Source: Andrena cerasifolii (taxonomy: Eukaryota > Arthropoda > Insecta > Hymenoptera > Andrenidae). Taken from it: a stretch of 64,000 bases of DNA. Shown piece by piece: positions 34,636 through 47,194 of the stretch (positions are counted from its first letter, which is position 1; the number at the start of each line of letters is the position of its first letter). The notes below the pieces were generated by a model. That model was not told where the DNA came from. It saw only the letters and a program-made list of their open reading frames with translations, and made no database searches. The translations under genes and the position numbers were made by a program. The DNA is taken from positions 11,160,001 through 11,224,000 of the forward strand of contig NC_135123.1 of the NCBI RefSeq assembly GCF_050908995.1, read 5' to 3'.

Positions 34636-34906
34636 GTGAGTCTCCATCCTTTTATTGGTTTCGTTTTCCGATGAATCGATGATTGGACACGAATCGTACA
34701 AGCCCGCTGAGCCTCTGTGGGATTCAGCGGCTCCGCTGGGTTGCGCCAGGGGGGTGGGGGTGGTTGTCGATGGAGGAAGAAGGATCGAGGAGGGTTGCCG
34801 GGACGGGAAAGGGGAGAGGGATTGTTAGCAAGTAAGCTTTTGTCGGAATTCATGGCATTTTAGTGCGTGCTCTTTCATGCTCTGCCTCCTCTCTCCTCAT
34901 CCACCC

Positions 34907-34933
34907 TTCCTTCCTTCCTTCCTTCCTTCCTTC
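34907..34933. repeat. (TTCC)n microsatellite
   Basis: Almost seven uninterrupted TTCC units, with decayed copies to about 34946. Confidence 0.9.
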
Positions 34934-34946
34934 TATCCTTCCTTCT

Positions 34947-35840
34947 CTATGTCTCGCGGAAATAGGTCAAACTAATAACTTTACGTAACCGCGGTAAGCG
35001 CGCACAGATAAAAGTTGCCACCCCCCTCTTCCGCGCCCTTCGTATAACGAGATTACCCGCGGCGACCGTGATAGATTCTAGTTTTTAAAGGCAACTTTAA
35101 GGTTTAAGGGAAGAATAATTGCGAACAGTTGGGAGTTGTACGCCACTCTGCCTCGTCTCGGCCTCCTTTCATTTTCTGCGGGATGAATTTAATTAATGTA
35201 ATCGGATCGGCCGCGTAATTGGCGATATCGGCGTAGGGGTAGGGGGTTCGGCGACGGCTCGACGGAGCGGGGAGGGCTCGCCTTTTGTCGCGTTTGTTTG
35301 GATTCGTTGCACGTGCGAGGTAACGCGGCCCCCGCGGTAACGAGCCGATCGTTAATTGGCCTTCCTAGTTGAGATTTTAAGTGCATTAAGAAGTACGAGC
35401 GAACGATTGCTCGCGGTCGTTTGATATTCCAAGGGGTGGAGGGAGGAATTGTTCTGTTGTTCCGGCGGCGTATAAGCGAGTGCCCGCGCGGCTTTGGGTG
35501 CTCCGGGGCGAAAACACTCGAGCCTAGGGGGAGGTATTCGGTGCGGGCACTTTCATGCGACGTAATTGATCTCTTGACCAAATTCTGCTCGATTCGGACA
35601 ATCGCGGTTTCGCCGGCTTTTTTTGGGGGTGGAGGGCAGCTGGGTCTCGGGTGTTGAGCAAAAATTAGGGGTGCTAAACGGCGGGTAATGTGGAAATTGA
35701 CGGCGAAGGGAAACGAGGAGTTTCTGTTGCTCAGGCTTTATTTGCGAGTGTCCCAAGCTTGGACAGTTTCAATTTCGACAATGCACTTGGTATTCTTGGT
35801 AACACTTTGATGGCCACAGGTATGCGTGGTTTAATAATAA
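34947..35840. other. GC-rich intronic stretch
   Basis: No supported gene or repeat. Overlapping open frames on both strands near 35189-35657 show no domain. Confidence 0.35.
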
Positions 35841-36083
35841 CCCCATAAAAAACTTAAAAAAAGTAAAAAAAATTACGCCAAGTACATGAAATCAAATAAA
35901 TCACAAAAGAATAGAAGATAATAATAATTAGAATATAAAAAAAGATGTGAAATCGAAATGAGCTGCAAGTACGTAAAGATGCTTTCCAACTTCCATTATC
36001 GCGGACATTTTAATAATGTGAAGATAAAATGTAACATCTAGACATGTGCACAGATGTCCGCGGCCTGGAAGTCAAATACTTGG
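35841..36083. mobile_element. Single arm of the 19651-20288 palindromic family
   Basis: The block begins CCCCATAAAAAACTT and proceeds through ATTACGCCAAGTACATG, GAGCTGCAAGT and CCGCGGCCTGGAAGTCAAAT in the same order as the left arm at 19651-19915. The second arm and spacer are absent; sequence stops matching after ATACTTGG. The clean tip CCCCATAAAAAAC helps define the family end. Confidence 0.8.
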
Positions 36084-36102
36084 TAGCGACAGTCGACATA
36101 TA

Positions 36103-36587
36103 CAGGGTGTCTTTTCTGTACTTTCTTTCCTGTACTTGGCGTCGAGACGCTATCGCGTCTCTAGATAGTATTTATTGACGAGTTATTGTCTTTGATACAG
36201 ATCATGGCTAATTAATGATGTAAAGTGTACTGAGTGTTAAAAATATGATGGTCACTGCTTTCAGGGGTGAATCAAGAGAAGATTCTACCACTCCGGATCG
36301 GTGGACATTTGAAAATAAAAATTTGTTGCAAAATTATTTGAGGTCTTGAGAGAAAAAAGGGCTAACATATAAAATAGGAATTTTTTTCAACGTGGATTAG
36401 TCTTTGCTCTCAGTGTCTCATTTATAACATCGAAAATTAATGTTAATTTTTGTTCTACCACAGCATATTCTGCTCGTTGAAAGAGGTATCTTTCGAACTT
36501 TTTCTCCTTTCAGCGAGCAGAATGTGCTGAGGGATACAGAAAAGTGTAACATTAATTTTCGATGTCCATCACTTTTTTAACAGCCTG
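36103..36587. mobile_element. Probable TA-flanked MITE with an internal hairpin
   Basis: The ends CAGGGTGTC (36103) and, inverted, CAGGCTGTT (right end 36587) lie inside TA dinucleotides (36101-36102, 36588-36589). Only about 8 bp of the ends match, so the borders are tentative. Inside, ACATCGAAAATTAATGTTA (36427-36445) has a perfect 19-bp inverted partner at 36547-36565. A second inverted pair (ATTCTGCTCG / CGAGCAGAAT) continues the stem inward. Confidence 0.5.
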
Positions 36588-36589
36588 TA

Positions 36590-38114
36590 CAGTTAAGGAA
36601 TATATAATATGGAATTAAAATTAAAGAAGGTCGCCTATCAAGTTCGCTATTCAGTGCTTGCACGTGTGTGGGGCACCTGGGAAAATAGGCAGCGACAAGT
36701 TGAACTTTGTTAGTCTATTGATATTAATATTCTCGGTGAATGCTGTATTGTAGGAGTTTAGATGGAAGGCGGGAAGCCTTCCCAGTGTTCTATGTGGTAC
36801 GTACAGTTTAAATGGTTTCAAGATCTCGGTACAATGTACATAATTGTTTGAAGCCTTAGAAATGAATATCATGTCACACATATGTACATCTGCGCTGCTC
36901 AAGAGTACGCATTCCAATAAGCTTTAAAACGGATACATAGTCGTGACAAGTTCTAGAGATTCGTAACCTCACGATTTCGATCTGTTACTTTCTGCGAGCC
37001 TCGGACTTCAACTTTAATAAAACCACTCCATTCGAAGATTTACATTCAACTTGCAGTGCGCTGTTTCCATGATTTTCCAAAACCAATGTACATACACTTG
37101 GAAGGTTTGATAAGTTCAACAGTGAACTTTAGTTTCTCGAAAAATTTTGGACGAAAGAAATTGAAAAAAGGTAGCAAAATGTTTTTATTTTAGCTGCCTC
37201 GACTAGACGATTTTTAAACACAGAGGCTTATAAATTTAAAAACAATTCGCTTATTCTTCTTGCAGCAAATTAGCAATGACTCCTACGTGAGTTGTCAGAT
37301 TGAATTAATTTTAAAATTGCCTCGACTCTTTTGCATCAAAATATTCGATGTCAGCCTATAGACGCCAGGTCTCCGAATCCGCCCCTGGTCGCGAATGTTA
37401 AAACGAACGGTACGCGCAAAGGCAGCCCCCGCGAAAGTAGAGTAATCGTTGATTCGACACCTCGGTGACTTCGAATGGAGGGGTCGTCCAGGAAGTATCG
37501 GCACCGATGGTTAGAAGCGCCCTCCACGGAAGTATTTCCGAATCGTGACCCGTGAAGTTGGGAAAGATGGCGTTGGACCCGGGCTATCGCCGGTCAAAGG
37601 TCACCGCCGATGAATAGGCCCGTCGTGAAAGGGTTAAACCGAGTGTGGAAGCCGCTGGCATTGACCCATTAACTCTCGAATGCCTGGAATTCCCAAGATC
37701 CTCCAGCGCAGCGGCGCGTGCACGCTCTGCAACCCTGGATCACATTGTACGAGCACGGAGCGTATATACGAGGCACGAGGCCGGGCGATCGTTCACAGTG
37801 GGACGAAGTATGTAATTCGTCCGCTGAGTCCCCCCGGCAGCTGCGAATTTGGGGAATCGTTGGGGGGCGATCGATGATCTGGATGTTGTACTAATAGCAG
37901 ATGAGATTAACAGTTTCTTGGGGGAGGGAATTCGCTGGTATTCGCAGCTCGCGAGAGCTCTCTTCAAGGAATACCATTTCGGGACTCCACTGGAAGCTTA
38001 ATATCACTCTGACTGATGTTCGTGAATAATCGTTCCATCGAATTCTCTTCCGTACCCTCGTAGTTACTTTCACGGACACCTTTACCCTGATGAAAGTCTC
38101 AGTTACCTATAATT
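36590..38114. other. Intronic stretch without a supported feature
   Basis: Mixed composition. No exon, RNA gene or element ends could be supported. Confidence 0.35.
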
Positions 38115-38515
38115 TTTAAAAATTTGAAAATTGATCATTTTTTAAAGGCGTTGAAAGGATTAAAAATATAGGGGAAAGTGATTTCAAACTTGAATGTCAT
38201 TTTTTATAATTTTTTCTAGCCCCCCCCCCCTAGACAGAAGGATAATCTTCAAAATAAAAAAGGTTTCAGTCGAATCGGATAATAACTTTTGGAGATACAG
38301 CGCCCACCGATTCGGATCAATTTTTTGACGCCTTAACTTTAACTGTTACCCAGAGCCGTCTGCAATGATTAATTATAAAACAAAAAATATATTTCTATAA
38401 CTTAAGACATCCTTAATACAATGCAAAAAGTCCCATTAAATTATATATAGTAGTTTTCCTTTAATTAATTCCTAAATATCACCTATTTTTTGGGGCCCTA
38501 GACCGGAACCTCCCC
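38115..38515 (-). mobile_element. Truncated copy of the 46238-46966 TTAA element
   Basis: In inverted orientation this block matches the left half of the element at 46238. Matching parts include the end (GACCGGAACCTCCCC next to TTAA at 38516-38519), CTAAATATCACCTATTTTTT, and AATCGGATAATAACTTTTGG. The match fades near 38115, where the other end is missing. Confidence 0.75.
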
Positions 38516-38657
38516 TTAAGCTAGTTTACTTAAAATAACGAATAAATAAACTATAGTGCATAATCTATAGTATAGATTATAGGTTGAATTACATAATTCT
38601 TTTTATGTATGACTTTACAACGTTTATTTATTCGTTATTTTAAGTAAAACAGCTTAA
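38516..38657. mobile_element. Small TTAA-bounded inverted repeat (142 bp)
   Basis: Arms of 36 bp (38516-38551 and 38622-38657) match at all but two positions. They start TTAAGCT and contain ACTTAAAATAACGAATAAAT. The left TTAA is shared with the neighbouring truncated element. About 40 bp to the right, AGTAATTGGGTCCTTTACCCTA resembles the right end of the element at 46988-47194. Confidence 0.65.
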
Positions 38658-38703
38658 GGTGACAGTGATTGGTTAGGTGTCAGTAATTGGGTCCTTTACC
38701 CTA

Positions 38704-38975
38704 TGAGCACTTTCACCCTGTTCTTCATATGTCACGAAATTACTTCTCGAGTACTTTCATTCTACCTGTCAGAGTCTACCACTTCATATTCCACGAAATC
38801 TTACTTCTTGGGCACTTTCAGCCTAATGCTTGATATGCCACGAAATCTTATGTCTACGAGTACTCTCACCCTAATGCTTAATATCCCAAGGAAATCTCAC
38901 TTCTTACTACCAGGAGCACTTTCACCCCGATACTTCACATCTCGCGAAATCTTCAGCCAACAGTCTCCGCCCCAG
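38704..38975. repeat. Degenerate tandem repeat of about 50 bp, five copies
   Basis: Units begin GAGCACTTTCACC or a variant at 38705, 38749, 38810, 38858 and 38914, each followed by a CTT-ATAT-CACGAAATC-like segment. Spacing is irregular (44, 61, 48, 56 bp). Confidence 0.7.
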
Positions 38976-40053
38976 CAGAGTATCTCGACTTCCTTGTAAT
39001 CGGCAGATCATGCCTCCTCGAACACCCGACCCCTCCCCACTTAGAGCCGCCAGCTTGGAAGAATGTCAGACGTTAACAAAAGAACAATCCCGGGACACTT
39101 TTCCGCTCCCGAGGAGCTTTGAAGGCGATAACATTGAAACTGGAGAGCTGTAACGCGAAGTTTCCGCAGTTACCGTTACTTTGGTCTCTTTGATCGCGGG
39201 GGAGGGGCTGACTTTTAGCGTAGCCAGATTGCGCGCACCGTGCACATTGTTTCCTCTGGATTGTAAACATCGTGATTACTTCAGGGAGGCGGGAGCTCGC
39301 GTGGAGATAGGAAATAGCCGCGGTTACAACGGTCCCGGCCCCCGAGGGCTCGTAATTGTATCTGCAGTACCCCGAACGACCTTAGGCAACCTGAATGGTA
39401 ATGGAGGAAGTGCCCTGCTTTGAGAATTCTCGCCAATCCTTCTGGCAAAACCCTTCCTTCCACTCCGCTCTTAATTGCCCGCCTAGTATCGCGTCTTTTA
39501 CCACTTTCTTGCCGCTGCAACGGCCATTCCACATTTCCTTCATTTCCCACGCGAAATAAGAGCGTGGGCATTGGCGTTTGGGAACGGCCTATGGTGCGAT
39601 TGGGTTAAGGAGGAGGCATTCTTTTATAATGAAACGAAACTTTGTGCGGAAGATCTTTATTGCCATCTAAAGATTCATATATTTAACTAATATTTTATGC
39701 TCCTAAATTAAGTGCAAACAGGGCAGTTCCCCCCTGGCTTTTGAGAAACAATCGCTTATTTTTAAAAACTGATCTTTAATAAATTTATACTAAAAAAGTG
39801 AATATTTCTGCATTTTACATATAAAATTTTAGTTAAATTGGCACTGCAAAATGAGTTGAAAAATGCAAGCGGGCTACTCGTTTTTTTCATTACTATATTT
39901 TTCATCACCGTCACCCCAAAGGTGAACCCCTTCTGTAAAAAAGTCTGCGGGCGCCCTTGGTACTATGGCCACAGCATGCAACGACGTTAGACTCTGCAAA
40001 AGAATTACAAAGCGGGCGGTGGTGTAACTTTTTCACAGTGGCTTCCCCCTTAA
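38976..40053. other. Intronic stretch; SINE-leader fragment inside
   Basis: No gene. Positions 39578-39605 (TTTGGGAACGGCCTATGGTG, then CGATTGG) match the sequence that precedes the SINE copy at 585-727, so a fragment of that repeat unit is present. Confidence 0.4.
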
Positions 40054-40175
40054 GTAGAGTTCGGAACAGAGTAATATCGGAGAGTCGGCGTTGGGGGAAT
40101 TGGTAACTCGCGCATTGAGGACCCGCAGGTCGCGGGTTCGAGTCCCGCCGCAGGAGGATCGTTTTTTCGCCTATG
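40054..40175 (+). repeat. tRNA-derived SINE-like repeat, copy 2
   Basis: Same order of motifs as the minus-strand copy at 585-727: GTAGAGTTCGGAA, GAGTCGGCGTTGGGGGAATT (box A region), a perfect box B GGTTCGAGTCC at 40135-40145, and GGAGGATCGTTTTTTC at the end. A GCGGG/CCCGC T-arm forms, but no tRNA acceptor stem closes. Confidence 0.55.
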
Positions 40176-40625
40176 TGCAAGAGCATGGAAGTTGGAATAT
40201 CGACTGGAAAGTTTATGGGTAGTCAAGTTCGGTGGAGTCTGCAATCATTCGTCGTTTATATAATTCCTGGGAAGCAGACACGTAAGCAGCGAAATTCAGC
40301 TGAAGTTTGTCCAGCCTCGTTGACGACACAGGTGACGAAAGGGGTGAACTCGTAAAAATTCCTTTGAAAAAGCTGTGCTCCCTGTACGAGGGCCAGGAGT
40401 CAAAAGGTCCAGCGAGTCCGGAGAATCTACTTGATACCTGATTCCAGCTTTCCTTCGCTAGAATCCCCGCGTTCCCGATCTTCCGAGAACTTTCGAAAAT
40501 CCCCTAGGGCTCGCTAAACATCCCCGTGACTTCCGACCTATCCTCGAGGCTTCCGGAACGCTCGTCACCCCTGGGACTGTCCTGAAACTCCAACGCACAC
40601 CCTCGTTGTCCTCGTTTGTATGCAG

Positions 40626-40752
40626 GTATACTCGAAATGGAAATGGACTGATTGCACAAGCTACGTGTACTATTGAAAGAACTGTGGAATCTTCTCTGGA
40701 GCGAATCTCAGCTGAAATAAAAGAAAGTGGACTAAACTTTGCCGTCAATTAA
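40626..40752 (+). other. Weak candidate terminal exon
   Basis: A pyrimidine-rich acceptor (gttgtcctcgtttgtatgcag) is followed by 42 open codons ending in TAA at 40750-40752. The peptide is protein-like (for example TIERTVESSLERISAEIKES) but matches no family I know. There is no close AATAAA downstream. It may be chance. Confidence 0.2.
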
Positions 40753-40759
40753 TATCCAT

Positions 40760-43390
40760 TGGAGACTGAAGCCAGAGAAATGGGACCTCGAAAGTTTGCA
40801 CTTCCTAGATGTATCTTATCCTTCGTAACAATGATCCTGAGAACTGTACTACCCTTCTCGACTTACTTCCCTTGAAGGAAACAGCCCATCCCTCAATCTA
40901 CAAGTCATCCAACCCCCGTTTCCTCGGCTGTCACCCGCGAAACCCCTCGTGGACCAACTTTCCTTCGTTTCACCCCGTTTCGGCCGGAGGAACGGAAGCG
41001 TAAACAACGCCACTTTCCCTCTCGTTCGCACTTCTTCAGCGGCCCTCGTGCACAGCCTGTTACGTCCTCAATTCACACGTGCCGCGAACGAATTAACTAG
41101 CGACGAGAGCCGTCGAGGGGACCTACAGTCACGTACCACTGCCGCGACTGTACACGTTTTTTCGTCCTCGCGGGGGGGGTGGAAATGACCCGGCGGAGGG
41201 GAGCAAAAGAGAAGGAAAAAATTGCGAGCAACGTCTGAGCGTCGACGGGGCGGTGAGGGCCTGCGGTTGTTGTTAAGTTCTCCAGCCGGTGGCCGTTAAC
41301 CCTTCAACGGGGGGTCGTTAAACGACTGGGGAGAGGCTCCAAGAAGCGCGTAGTCTCTTCAACCTGTGAATTAACTGCGGAACGTGTCTTCACCTGGCGA
41401 AATTGTCTTCGCGAACTTCCTCGCGCTCTAATTGGAGGACACTTTCTCTGCTGCTGCTCGAGGGGCGGCTGGGCTTTCTGATTTATGAACACGCTGTTTT
41501 TAGTGCATCATCGAATGAAACTTTGAGGTAGGTTGCTTCTGGAACTCCGAAGGAATCCTGTGCAAGAGGGGCACCTTTTGAAGTGGAGGAATGTTGGGAT
41601 TAAAGGTTAAAGGGCATGTTGATGAGCCCGTGAAGGCTTCGCACTGCAGTTGGCAGGGTTGCTTCTCTATCGTCAGGAGAGACGATATTTTTCTCTCATC
41701 CGCGGATTTACACATGTAGATTTAAATATCTCGCAGTAGTCAACACTCAGCCACTAGAAATTCCTCCCCAAAAGCCTCGCTGCACTGCCTACGTCCACCC
41801 TCAACGCCTCCATCTCCGTGACACAAGGCTGTTTAGCCCTGTTCCACCGAAAGGGCGTCAGGATCGCAGAGCGAGTCGCGGGCAATTAATTGCCCGGATA
41901 TTTCATCACGGAGCGATCCGGTTCGATCGTCGAAAGGAAATTTCCCGTCGTCAGGCTGAACGACGTTAATTTTCAACGAGAATTAAACATGGTTAAGCTC
42001 CACCTCCAGTCTTCCAGATACTTTGAAACTCCCTTACGCCTTCAACCTCCGCCTTTATCAACGTTCCCATGTACACCAGACATTATCGTAATCGAATAAA
42101 CAGTATCCTGATTGAAAATCTCCGTCGAAGGGTTCAAAAAGGGGGTGGCGTGGACTGTTCCACAGTGGGGCGGGGGAAGTTCAATTTAAATCGATGGATT
42201 TATTCGGATTTCAGCGGGCCCTGTCTGTCGATGCTATCTCCGCGCTCAACATCGGGCTCGCGACCCGTGATCGTCGTTCCATTTTAGAGACGTCATTGTC
42301 CATTAATCCTGCGCTCCGACTGTCATTTAAAATAACAATCGGACGAGCGATGTTTGAACAATGCAGCGCCGCGTTATACGGGCATTTGGGGGGAACGAAG
42401 GCAGGGGTCGTTAGTATAATCGGGCAGCCAATACGTAGCGAATTTTAGATGAGCGCGAAATGAGCACAGACCTCTGTATAATGCATGACGGAACAAAAGA
42501 AGCACTGCGGCCGCGGTACGGGTTAGAGCCTCGACTTTAGACCCGCGAAATTATATTTCGCGAGTGGCTATCCACCGCCTGTAAGAGTACGATCCACGCG
42601 GAAGGGACCTTAGCCGGAGGATCGATTGGTATTCATGAGTACATATTGAACTTGCCCTGTTTCGCCGTGTCCACGTGTATCGAGGATTTTCCATCCCGAC
42701 CGAGGGCTTTCATTTGCAAACCAATTTGTCTCCGTCAAATATTGACGCCAACCCCCAGCGATTAATTACCGCATTAATCATCACCATGATATTTCACGCA
42801 ACAGGAAGCCTCTTCCTCTGCCCTACCACCGGCATCGGTTGATAGCTTCTCATTTTCCTCGGTCACTTTCAAACTTCCACGCTCAACACTTTGACGAGCG
42901 CGAATTTCGGAGCAAGTTTCTAAAAATTTACGAACTACAGTTCCGTGGCCGATAAATATGAAGCGTTTATGAAAGTGTTGATTATTCGATGAAAGCTTCC
43001 TAGAAGCTTTTCCTTTCTTAAGTTAGCTTTTCAAGCGGGAACCAGGGTGTTGCCATATTTTTTTTATAGGTTTTCAGAGTTATTATTATCACTATTACGA
43101 CTTTGTTACTCATTAAGTGGAAGATATCTTAGTATATAAAGCAGAAGGCTTCTATACGTTTGTGTGTTTGTCTGTCGCCTAAAAACTTTCGAACGATAAA
43201 CTCTGGGATCGCGAAACGTGCCTCAGTTCATTGTGCCTGACTGATCCAGGTGAATGTGAGCATTTCCACAAAAAGAAAAAAAATTATTTTATAAAATCAG
43301 AACCTAAATTTCTGGCGAAGCCGAGTAGTAAAGCTGAGTAGTTACTAAGCCTAACCATAAGAACTAGTGTTCCTGATTTCTCTATATTTT
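40760..43390. other. Intronic stretch without a supported gene
   Basis: GC-rich to about 42.9 kb. Near 43140-43260 lies a segment (TTCTATACGTTTGTGTGTTT) that looks transposon-derived, but no ends were found. Confidence 0.35.
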
Positions 43391-43393
43391 TTG

Positions 43394-43710
43394 TTTCTCG
43401 AGAAATCGGAAATGAGATGATATTTCTTGAGAATTCTCGAGAATTCTCGAGAAATTTAAGAGCACCTTCAGCAATTAATAATATCTAATCTTTTGTACTG
43501 TGATTTTCTATTGGAGTTCATATAGGTTTTAATATTATTAATAAGATGTATTATAAATTGTAGATGTGCTTATACGTTCGAGATTAACTAGTAACACATT
43601 CATTTACGAAAATAAACGAGATTTATAATATTTTTCCCAGACTTAAGTTTCTCGAGAAATTATAGTATTTCTCGAGAAATAAGAAATAAGCAATTGTAAA
43701 ATTTCTCGAG
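43394..43710. repeat. Cluster of TTTCTCGAGAAA palindromes
   Basis: CTCGAG occurs at 43397, 43436, 43446, 43651, 43671 and 43705. Four of the six sites lie within the larger palindrome TTTCTCGAGAAA (or nearly so); the two near 43440 lie in a GAATTCTCGAGAATTCTCGA run. The background is AT-rich, where a six-fold CTCGAG cluster is unexpected. Confidence 0.75.
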
Positions 43711-43759
43711 AAATTTTCGGGAAAGCATTCTCGACAAGGAACACTAATAAGAACGTAAC

Positions 43760-45960
43760 GCTAACAATTACGTAATACTAACTACCACAAATAAAATGAA
43801 ATGAAACGAGAAGAACAATGGTGGCCAATTCACAGTAGGATAAAACCCCGATAAAAACCGATCGCGACTGAATCGATGACGGCTCCCTTCGCCGATCAGC
43901 GGGGAGAAGTTTGCTTTCCAATTTCGCGGCGATCTTTGGCCGATCCGGCCAGCGTGTGCGCGCACACGCGTCACCTGATCGATCCTGCGGCGTTCATCAG
44001 AGTTTCCACGACACCGTGGCGGTCTCTAATTATAATTACGGCCGTCTGTTTATTGCCGCTTGTCGGCCGCGGCTGGTATTAATAGAGCCGGCGCGTTTTA
44101 AGCGCAGGTCGCGTGAACGAACGCGACGTCTAACGTCGGCTTTATTAAATGGTCGGGTTTAATTGAACTTCGCGATGAATCCACGCACGCGACTCGCCGA
44201 CGTCGTTGCTGGTCTATTTTTAATGGCTGCTCCTTTTTCCCCCTTCCCACCCCCGCGCCGATAAAGGCTACGTAAACATCCGAGTTTTCTTCGGGGAAAA
44301 GAAGAATCCATTATTGGGTAAACAGCGCGGAGGTTGAGAGAATTTTCTGCTCCGCTCTGCCGAGTTGCCCGCAGATCGACGTAGAAGGGATCTATATCTG
44401 CCCAGGGCTTTGTTGACCAACGTGCACGCGAAGGGACAACTGGAAGTCTCGTTTTCGAGACGGTTAAACCTTTTGTAGCTCTATGCTCCGGTCGATTCGA
44501 AGTGGCGGTTAGAGTTTGGAATTGTTTGTCGCAAGGACTGTTGGGGCTGTGATTGAGAGTAACTATCGGATGGGTATCGCCTGACAAATGATTGCTTTTC
44601 TTGCAGAGACTCGCGAGCGAGTTAATTGCGCAATTAGCGAATATCTGCCTCGGAAAGAATCGCAGGAAATGGGTAGCTTTGCTCGGAGATTAATGTGCGA
44701 CGCATTAAGCGGGGGTAGGTGGTAGGTTTCGCGACCGCCTGCATTAATTAGCGTCGCAGCAGGCGAAATAGCGGAGGCTCGATTAAAAGGGATGATGAAT
44801 TAATAAGCTGTCTGGGGGTGAAGAATCTCGGGCGAGTGGCGAAGTTGCAGGGGCAGGTTCAACTATTTCAAAGTCACCCCCGTGGATGGATACAATAATA
44901 ATTTCACCCTTGCCTCGCTGACGGACCCAGAATTCGCTTGCCCTCTTGCAACCCCCTTGGCGACGGAATTTCTAACTTTAGCGTTCGTCGGATTCAAGCT
45001 CCGTGAAACGTGAAAAAGCTCGCTTCTTCTTTACAAATCCCCCTCGGTTTTCTAATTTCGATCTCATTAATAAAAGTCCCCTTGCCTTAAGTCTCTTTGC
45101 ATTGCATTGCTTTACTTTGCTTTAACTTTCTTTGATTCCCTTTAATTTACTTAAAATTTCCCTCGATTTGCTTTGCTTTACTCCACTTTACTATACTTTA
45201 GTCCACCCCATTTTACTTTACCGAAACGAGGCATTAGCGAACCACCGATGAATGTTTCACTTCGGACTCGAGATATTCATCGCGGTGAAATACGATGTTT
45301 AATTTACTCGATGTATAAGGGATCGTGTGGGGGTGTATAGAGGGTGGTCTTCATACTTTGAAGCATTCGACTTAAACGCAGCGCCGGTGACCTTTCGCGC
45401 GGTGAATAGTACGCGTATTCAGTCTTTTCATCCCTTTGTGGGGGCAGCAGGAAATTCTCAATAGAGCTACTGTAATGCTCTATCGGCTCGATAAAGTTGC
45501 TGGTATTTCTGGAATCTACGGACGATTTCTTGCCACCCTCCCCCGCGGGGAAGAGGCCGCAGGAATATGATCGGATTAATCGTCATCGATCCCGCGAAAC
45601 AGTGCTACAACGATCCCTTCGTCGCCTTCGACGGCCACGGTAACTGGGACTGCATTAACTGGGCGATGAAGGATGATGAAGGGGATGATCGGCAAAATCG
45701 CGGGACACGAGCGTTTAAAACGATGCTCGGGTACGTGTCCAATTGAAATTCAATCTTTTTGCGCGGCCGGTGCATCGCGGCGGACGTCCTTTAATAATGG
45801 AAATAAATGCCGCTTTAATTACGCGCCCCGTTAATTACCGGGCACGGTTGGATATCAATTTGTCAATTAATCCATGCAAACATTCGCGCCACGTTTCACT
45901 CGCGCGTATCACCTGAACTGATCGAGAATATAAAACAATTTCTCGTATACATATGTTCGT
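43760..45960. other. Intronic stretch; CTTTA/CTTTG repeat at 45092-45222
   Basis: No gene is supported. Between 45092 and 45222 the sequence is a decayed pentanucleotide array of CTTTA, CTTTG and CATTG. Several GC-rich segments carry ATTAATTAGC-type homeodomain-like motifs, but function cannot be judged. Confidence 0.4.
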
Positions 45961-45967
45961 ATCGTGG

Positions 45968-45989
45968 ATATATATATATATATATATAT
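45968..45989. repeat. (AT)11 microsatellite
   Basis: An uninterrupted alternating AT run. Confidence 0.9.
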
Positions 45990-46237
45990 GTAATATCGAT
46001 AAAACGCTAAATCAAAAATGCCCCTTTTTACTTTATGGCGAGCAAACATAAAAATTACCCTTCATACTGTAAAACATAAAAGATTCATACGCTAAATTAA
46101 GGTGTTACGCCACGATGATAGGCCAGAAATTGTAGGATAACTTTGGTGGAGATTTTAAAGTAATTTCTGAACTTTATTAAAAATGTAACAATTCTAGATC
46201 TATGTCATATAAAATACATTAGTTCAAAATACTTTAA

Positions 46238-46966
46238 GGGGAAGTTCCGGTCTAGAGCCCCAAAAAATAGGTGATATTTAGGAATTAATTAAAGGAAAAC
46301 TACTATATATAATTTAATGGGACTTTTTCCATTGTATTAAGGATGTCTTAAGTTATAGAAATATATTTTTTGTTTTATAATTAATCATTACAGACGGCAC
46401 TGGGGAGTCGATAAAGTCAAGGCGTCAAAAAATTCATCCAAATCGGTGGGACCTATATCTCCAAAAGTTATTATCCGATTCGACTGAAACTTTTTTTATT
46501 TTGAAGAACATACTTCTGGCTAGGGGGATACCAGAAAAAAAATGCAAAAATGACATTTTTTAAGAAAATAACGACACTTGAAGTTTGAAATCACTTCCCC
46601 CCTATATTTTTCGTCCTTTCAACGCCTTTGAAAATTATAAATCTTCAATTTTTTGTATTTTTTCTGGTTTCCCTCCTAGCCAGAAGTATATTGTTCAAAG
46701 TAAAAAAAGTTTCAGTCGAATCGGATAATAACTTTTGGAGATACAGGTCCCACCGTTTTGATAACACTGTTTTGAGAAAAACGCTTTTAAAGTTTTACGT
46801 GAGTGCCGAGTGGCCGGCTGTTACCCATGCATTTGCCGCTACTCAAATACCTATAACTTCGGGAATTTTACGAATTTCAACAAATCCTTTTAAACACGCG
46901 TTCCTAAAAGGTTGAACATTCGAAAAACGAAATAAAAAAAATCGACTTTTAGACCGGAACCTCCCC
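46238..46966. mobile_element. TTAA-flanked MITE with internal inverted repeat (729 bp)
   Basis: Ends GGGGAAGTTCCGGTCTAGA and, inverted, GGGGAGGTTCCGGTCTAAA agree at 17 of 19 positions and lie inside TTAA (46234-46237, 46967-46970). A second inverted pair of about 80 bp, at 46443-46525 and 46670-46757, includes AATCGGATAATAACTTTTGG. A truncated relative lies at 38115-38515. No transposase frame is present. Confidence 0.8.
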
Positions 46967-46987
46967 TTAAATTCAATTTCTGATATA

Positions 46988-47194
46988 GGGTAAACGTCCC
47001 AAAACTACCATTGTCCCTATTACTACCACTTTATTTATTTGCCTCAATAAAAACCTAACGTAAATAGAAAATAGTTTATAAAAAAATGTATTACTAAATC
47101 GGGACTGTTATTATTATTATCGTACACTATTCTTTATGCATTACGTGCTTATTAATTAAAATAAATAAAACATTAGTAATTGGGACATCTACCC
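46988..47194. mobile_element. Small TA-flanked MITE (207 bp)
   Basis: Ends GGGTAAACGTCCCAA and, inverted, GGGTAGATGTCCCAA (13 of 15 match) are bounded by TA at 46986-46987 and 47195-47196. The interior is AT-rich. It starts only 16 bp after the TTAA of the preceding element. Confidence 0.65.

Noticed and set aside
40085..40160. Functional tRNA gene
   Set aside because: The T-arm and box B are good, but the acceptor stem does not pair and the block is part of a dispersed repeat.
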